Shown here: positions 61,649 through 64,000 of the stretch, piece after piece
Numbering within the stretch: position 1 is the first letter of the stretch
How the letters are laid out: the number at the start of each line of letters is the position of its first letter
Assembly (NCBI GenBank): GCA_044226395.1
Contig: JBGAHD010000003.1
Coordinates: 620,001-684,000, forward strand
Origin: JBGAHD01 sp044226395
GTDB lineage: Bacteria > Pseudomonadota > Gammaproteobacteria > Xanthomonadales > Ahniellaceae
DNA: 64,000 nt
Direction: 5' to 3'
Made by a program: the position numbers and the translations under genes
Notes under the pieces: model-generated
The model's input: only the letters and a program-made list of their open reading frames with translations
Database searches by the model: none
Told to the model about the DNA's origin: nothing

Positions 61649-62701
61649 ATGAAGTTTCTCAAGCGTGCCTTGGTCGTCCTGGTGATTCTGTTGCTGATGA
61701 TTCCGGCCGTGGCGATGTTCCTGCCCGACCACGCGCACATACAGCGCGAAGTGGTGATCGCGCGCACGCCCGCGCATGTGTATGCCGTGATCGAGGACAT
61801 GCGTCGGTTCAACGCTTGGTCGCCGTGGTTCGACATCGATCCCGCCACGCAATACACGTATGAAGGTCCGCGTCGCGGCATCGGCGCCAAGTTGGCGTGG
61901 TCGAGTCAGCATCCCGATGTCGGTGTCGGTTCGCAGATCATCACCGTCGCCGAACCGGGTCGCGCGCTCGGCACGCATCTGGATTTCGGCGAGATGGGTC
62001 AGGCCGACGCCAAGCTCACGCTCGAGGCGGTCGATGGCGGCACGCGCGTGACCTGGGGTTTCGACAGCGATCTACCGCTGAACCTCGACGGCAAGTTTCT
62101 CTTCAATGTCGTCGGTCGCTTCATGGGCTTGTCCTTCGACAGTATGTTGGGTCCGTACTACGAGCGCGGGTTGGGCAAGCTCAAGACCGTGGTCGAAGCA
62201 CTGCCGGCCGATGACTGGACTGGGCTCGCCATCGACGCGATCGATCGTCCCGCCGCCAAGGCCTATGTCGTGTCCGCGACCAGCGCCACCGACGCCGCCG
62301 CGTCCGAGACCGCGCTCACCGCCGCTTATGCTGAAATCGACACGTTTCTCGCCGCGAATGGCCTAGTGGACAACGGCCCGCCCTTCGCCGTGATCACCGC
62401 GCACGAGGACAACACCTGGTCCTTCGACGCCGGCCGACCCACGCAAAATGCATCGGCGGCGCCGGTCGAGCCGGTGCGCCTGATCGACATGCCCGCCGGG
62501 CCGGCCGTGCGCGCGCTGCACGTGGGCGGTTACGACGCGCTGGGGGACACGCACCGCAAGCTCAATGCCTACCTGGCCGCGCACGCCATGAAAGAGCGCG
62601 ACCGGCGCATGGAAATCTATCTCGACGAAACGGCCGACACCCCGAACGAGAAGCTTCGCACCGAGATCGTGCAAGGTATCGAGGCCGACGACACTCGGTG
62701 A
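61649..62701 (+). CDS. SRPBCC-domain plus GyrI-like effector-binding protein
   Basis: 350 residues. One N-terminal membrane anchor or signal (LVVLVILLLMIPAVAMF), an SRPBCC/polyketide-cyclase-like domain (about 32-185: REVVIARTPAHVYAVIEDMRRFNAWSPWF...) and a GyrI/AraC-effector-like domain (about 195-345: ending YLDETADTPNEKLRTEI). Both are small-molecule-binding folds; the ligand is unknown. GGAGGAG lies 7 nt upstream of the ATG. Confidence 0.88.
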   Translation: MKFLKRALVVLVILLLMIPAVAMFLPDHAHIQREVVIARTPAHVYAVIEDMRRFNAWSPWFDIDPATQYTYEGPRRGIGAKLAWSSQHPDVGVGSQIITVAEPGRALGTHLDFGEMGQADAKLTLEAVDGGTRVTWGFDSDLPLNLDGKFLFNVVGRFMGLSFDSMLGPYYERGLGKLKTVVEALPADDWTGLAIDAIDRPAAKAYVVSATSATDAAASETALTAAYAEIDTFLAANGLVDNGPPFAVITAHEDNTWSFDAGRPTQNASAAPVEPVRLIDMPAGPAVRALHVGGYDALGDTHRKLNAYLAAHAMKERDRRMEIYLDETADTPNEKLRTEIVQGIEADDTR

Positions 62702-62892
62702 CAAAGCTGAATCTCGGACTGGCGGGTTTGCGCGAGTGCCAAGGAATGTCATCGAAGGACTCGCCAGATTCTGCTTCCTACCTATAATGAGATCGCCGCC
62801 ACACTTCTGGGCGAGAGGAAGTGGGCGGTGCCAAGGGCGAGCGCATGGCCGGACTTGCGCGCGCAACAGGAAGCCATAGGGGAACTGAAACC

Positions 62893-63915
62893 ATGTCTGT
62901 TCGCTCCGATAGGGATACGCGATTGTCTTCGCGCCCGCGCAAGTTCATGCGCGATGGCGTGCGATTTTTCTTGGTCAGCCTGGCGTTGACGCTGGCCGCG
63001 TGCGGTGGCGATCAACCGCCGGCGCAAACCGCGGCGCCCGCCGCGCAGCCCGGCGCGCAGCCGGCGCAAGCCACCGCGCCCGCCGGCACGACCGTGCCGG
63101 TCGCTTCGGTGGAAGACCTGCTCAAGAGCGCGCGCGCTGCGGTCAACGAGCAACGCCTCGTGGCGCCGCCGGGTAACAACGCCATTGAGTTCTACGTGGC
63201 GGTGTTGAAGCAGGAACAAAACAACGTCCAGGCCACCCAGGCTCTGGTCGACATCTTCCCGCTGGGCGCGGGCATCGCCGAGCGCGCGATCGCGCAGAAG
63301 GAACTTGACGAAGCCGATCGCATCATCGCGCTGCTCGATCAGGCCAGTCCGAATTCGTACACCGTCTCGACGCTGCGCACCAAGCTCGATACCGCGCGCA
63401 CCGCGGCCGAGCGCGAAGAGCAGCGCCTGGCCGCGCAACAGCAGGCCCAGCAGCAAGCCCAGCAACAGGCCGCCGCCGAACCCGCGACGCCAGCGCCGAC
63501 GCAAGCACCGCCGCCCACCGCGCCGGCCACGGCCGCGCGCAATCCGCCGACGCAACCGGCGAACACGCCGGCCACCGCGCCGAGCACGCCGGCCGAACCC
63601 GCCACGCCCGCGCCGGTCGCTTCGGCGCCGTCGCAGGCATCGGGTGAGACGCGTGACGCGCGCGTCGTGCGTCAGGTGCAGCCGTCCTATCCCGTCGACG
63701 CGGCGCGCAAGCGCCTCAAGGGTTGGGTGGAACTCGAGTTCACCATCGGCACCGACGGTCGCGTGCGCGATGTCGCGGTGATGCGCGCGCAGCCGTCGCG
63801 CGTGTTCGATCGCGAGGCCATCCGCGCCCTGCAGCAATGGACCTTCGAGCCCGCGATGGAAAAGGGTCAGGCGGTCGAAGTGCGCAGTCGCCGTCGTCTG
63901 GAATTCCAGCTGTAA
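62893..63915 (+). CDS. Lipobox protein with TonB C-terminal domain
   Basis: 340 residues. The N-terminal FFLVSLALTLAAC ends in a lipobox-like LAAC (Cys37) followed by GGD. A helical segment (about 70-200) ends in a Gln/Ala-rich coiled coil (QQQAQQQAQQQ); a long Pro/Ala/Thr linker spans about 200-255; the C-terminus is a TonB energy-transducer domain (VQPSYPVDAARKRLKGWVELEFTIGTDGRV... ALQQWTFEPA). The domain is clear; anchoring by lipid rather than a TM helix is inferred. SD GGGGAA. No exbBD nearby. A strong terminator follows. Confidence 0.87.
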   Translation: MSVRSDRDTRLSSRPRKFMRDGVRFFLVSLALTLAACGGDQPPAQTAAPAAQPGAQPAQATAPAGTTVPVASVEDLLKSARAAVNEQRLVAPPGNNAIEFYVAVLKQEQNNVQATQALVDIFPLGAGIAERAIAQKELDEADRIIALLDQASPNSYTVSTLRTKLDTARTAAEREEQRLAAQQQAQQQAQQQAAAEPATPAPTQAPPPTAPATAARNPPTQPANTPATAPSTPAEPATPAPVASAPSQASGETRDARVVRQVQPSYPVDAARKRLKGWVELEFTIGTDGRVRDVAVMRAQPSRVFDREAIRALQQWTFEPAMEKGQAVEVRSRRRLEFQL

Positions 63916-63929
63916 GTCATCGCATCGAG

Positions 63930-63968
63930 ACGGGGCGATGTCCTGAGGACATCGCCCCGTTTTTTTTT
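63930..63968 (+). terminator. Rho-independent terminator of the TonB-domain gene
   Basis: A perfect 14-bp stem (63930-63943 with 63947-63960, loop TGA) followed by a run of nine T residues, 15 bp after the stop codon. Confidence 0.95.
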
Positions 63969-64000
63969 GCGGCGCGCGCGGCGGTGGAACGCGCGGCTCG

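Overview
The window is GC-rich chromosomal DNA of a Gram-negative bacterium. Two-membrane genes (OprP-like porin, FadL/OmpP1 channel, LpxH-like hydrolase, TonB C-terminal domain), a PstSCAB-PhoU operon, DusB, GcvH and a short lysine/alanine histone-H1-like protein suggest a Gammaproteobacterium, most likely near Lysobacterales (Xanthomonadales). That placement is inferred from gene content; no rRNA or tRNA gene was seen. Most of the window is chromosomal housekeeping, transport and regulation. No phage, IS or CRISPR was found.

Layout. 1-4.6 kb: metK, then a coupled envelope-lipid pair (OlsF-like bifunctional ornithine-lipid synthase overlapping an LpxH-like hydrolase) and a small lipoprotein. 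4.8-15.5 kb: the most unusual region, six tandem same-strand paralogues of a secreted protein of about 500 residues that I cannot name, in three units (6-5-4, 3-2, 1), each preceded by a related leader with a position-conserved hairpin. 16.1-22.5 kb: YdjM-like membrane protein, thioredoxin-fold protein, then a trypsin-like peptidase without signal peptide beside an exported TPR-CHAT (caspase-like) protein. 22.5-31.3 kb: DUF937 protein with an EF-hand-like loop, dusB, a TolB-like propeller, an acyltransferase-rbsK-nupC set, a GDT1 family exporter and hemP with a Fur-box-like dyad.

31.3-37.4 kb: phosphate uptake, read right to left as porin-pstS-pstC-pstA-pstB-phoU, with a Pho-box-like sequence before the porin. 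37.8-40.1 kb: ECF sigma factor, membrane anti-sigma candidate and a two-PDZ periplasmic protein. 40.2-47.7 kb: a self-contained circuit with two dyad activator sites, a consensus sigma-54 promoter, adaptor, ABC ATPase, two FtsX-like permeases, an NtrC-type regulator and its histidine kinase. 47.7-56.3 kb: a solute-binding protein, a PknB-like kinase with a PEGA-like C-terminus, its coupled periplasmic partner, and a large propeller-amidohydrolase. 56.4-63.9 kb: a TPR-like secreted protein, a FadL channel, qmcA-nfeD, gcvH, the histone-like gene, an SRPBCC/GyrI-like protein and a lipobox protein ending in a TonB domain.

Two inverted copies of a roughly 270 bp structured repeat (about 31.3 and 52.8 kb) keep their stems through compensatory base changes. 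This repeat, the six-paralogue array with its leaders, and the sigma-54 circuit are the observations most worth following up.
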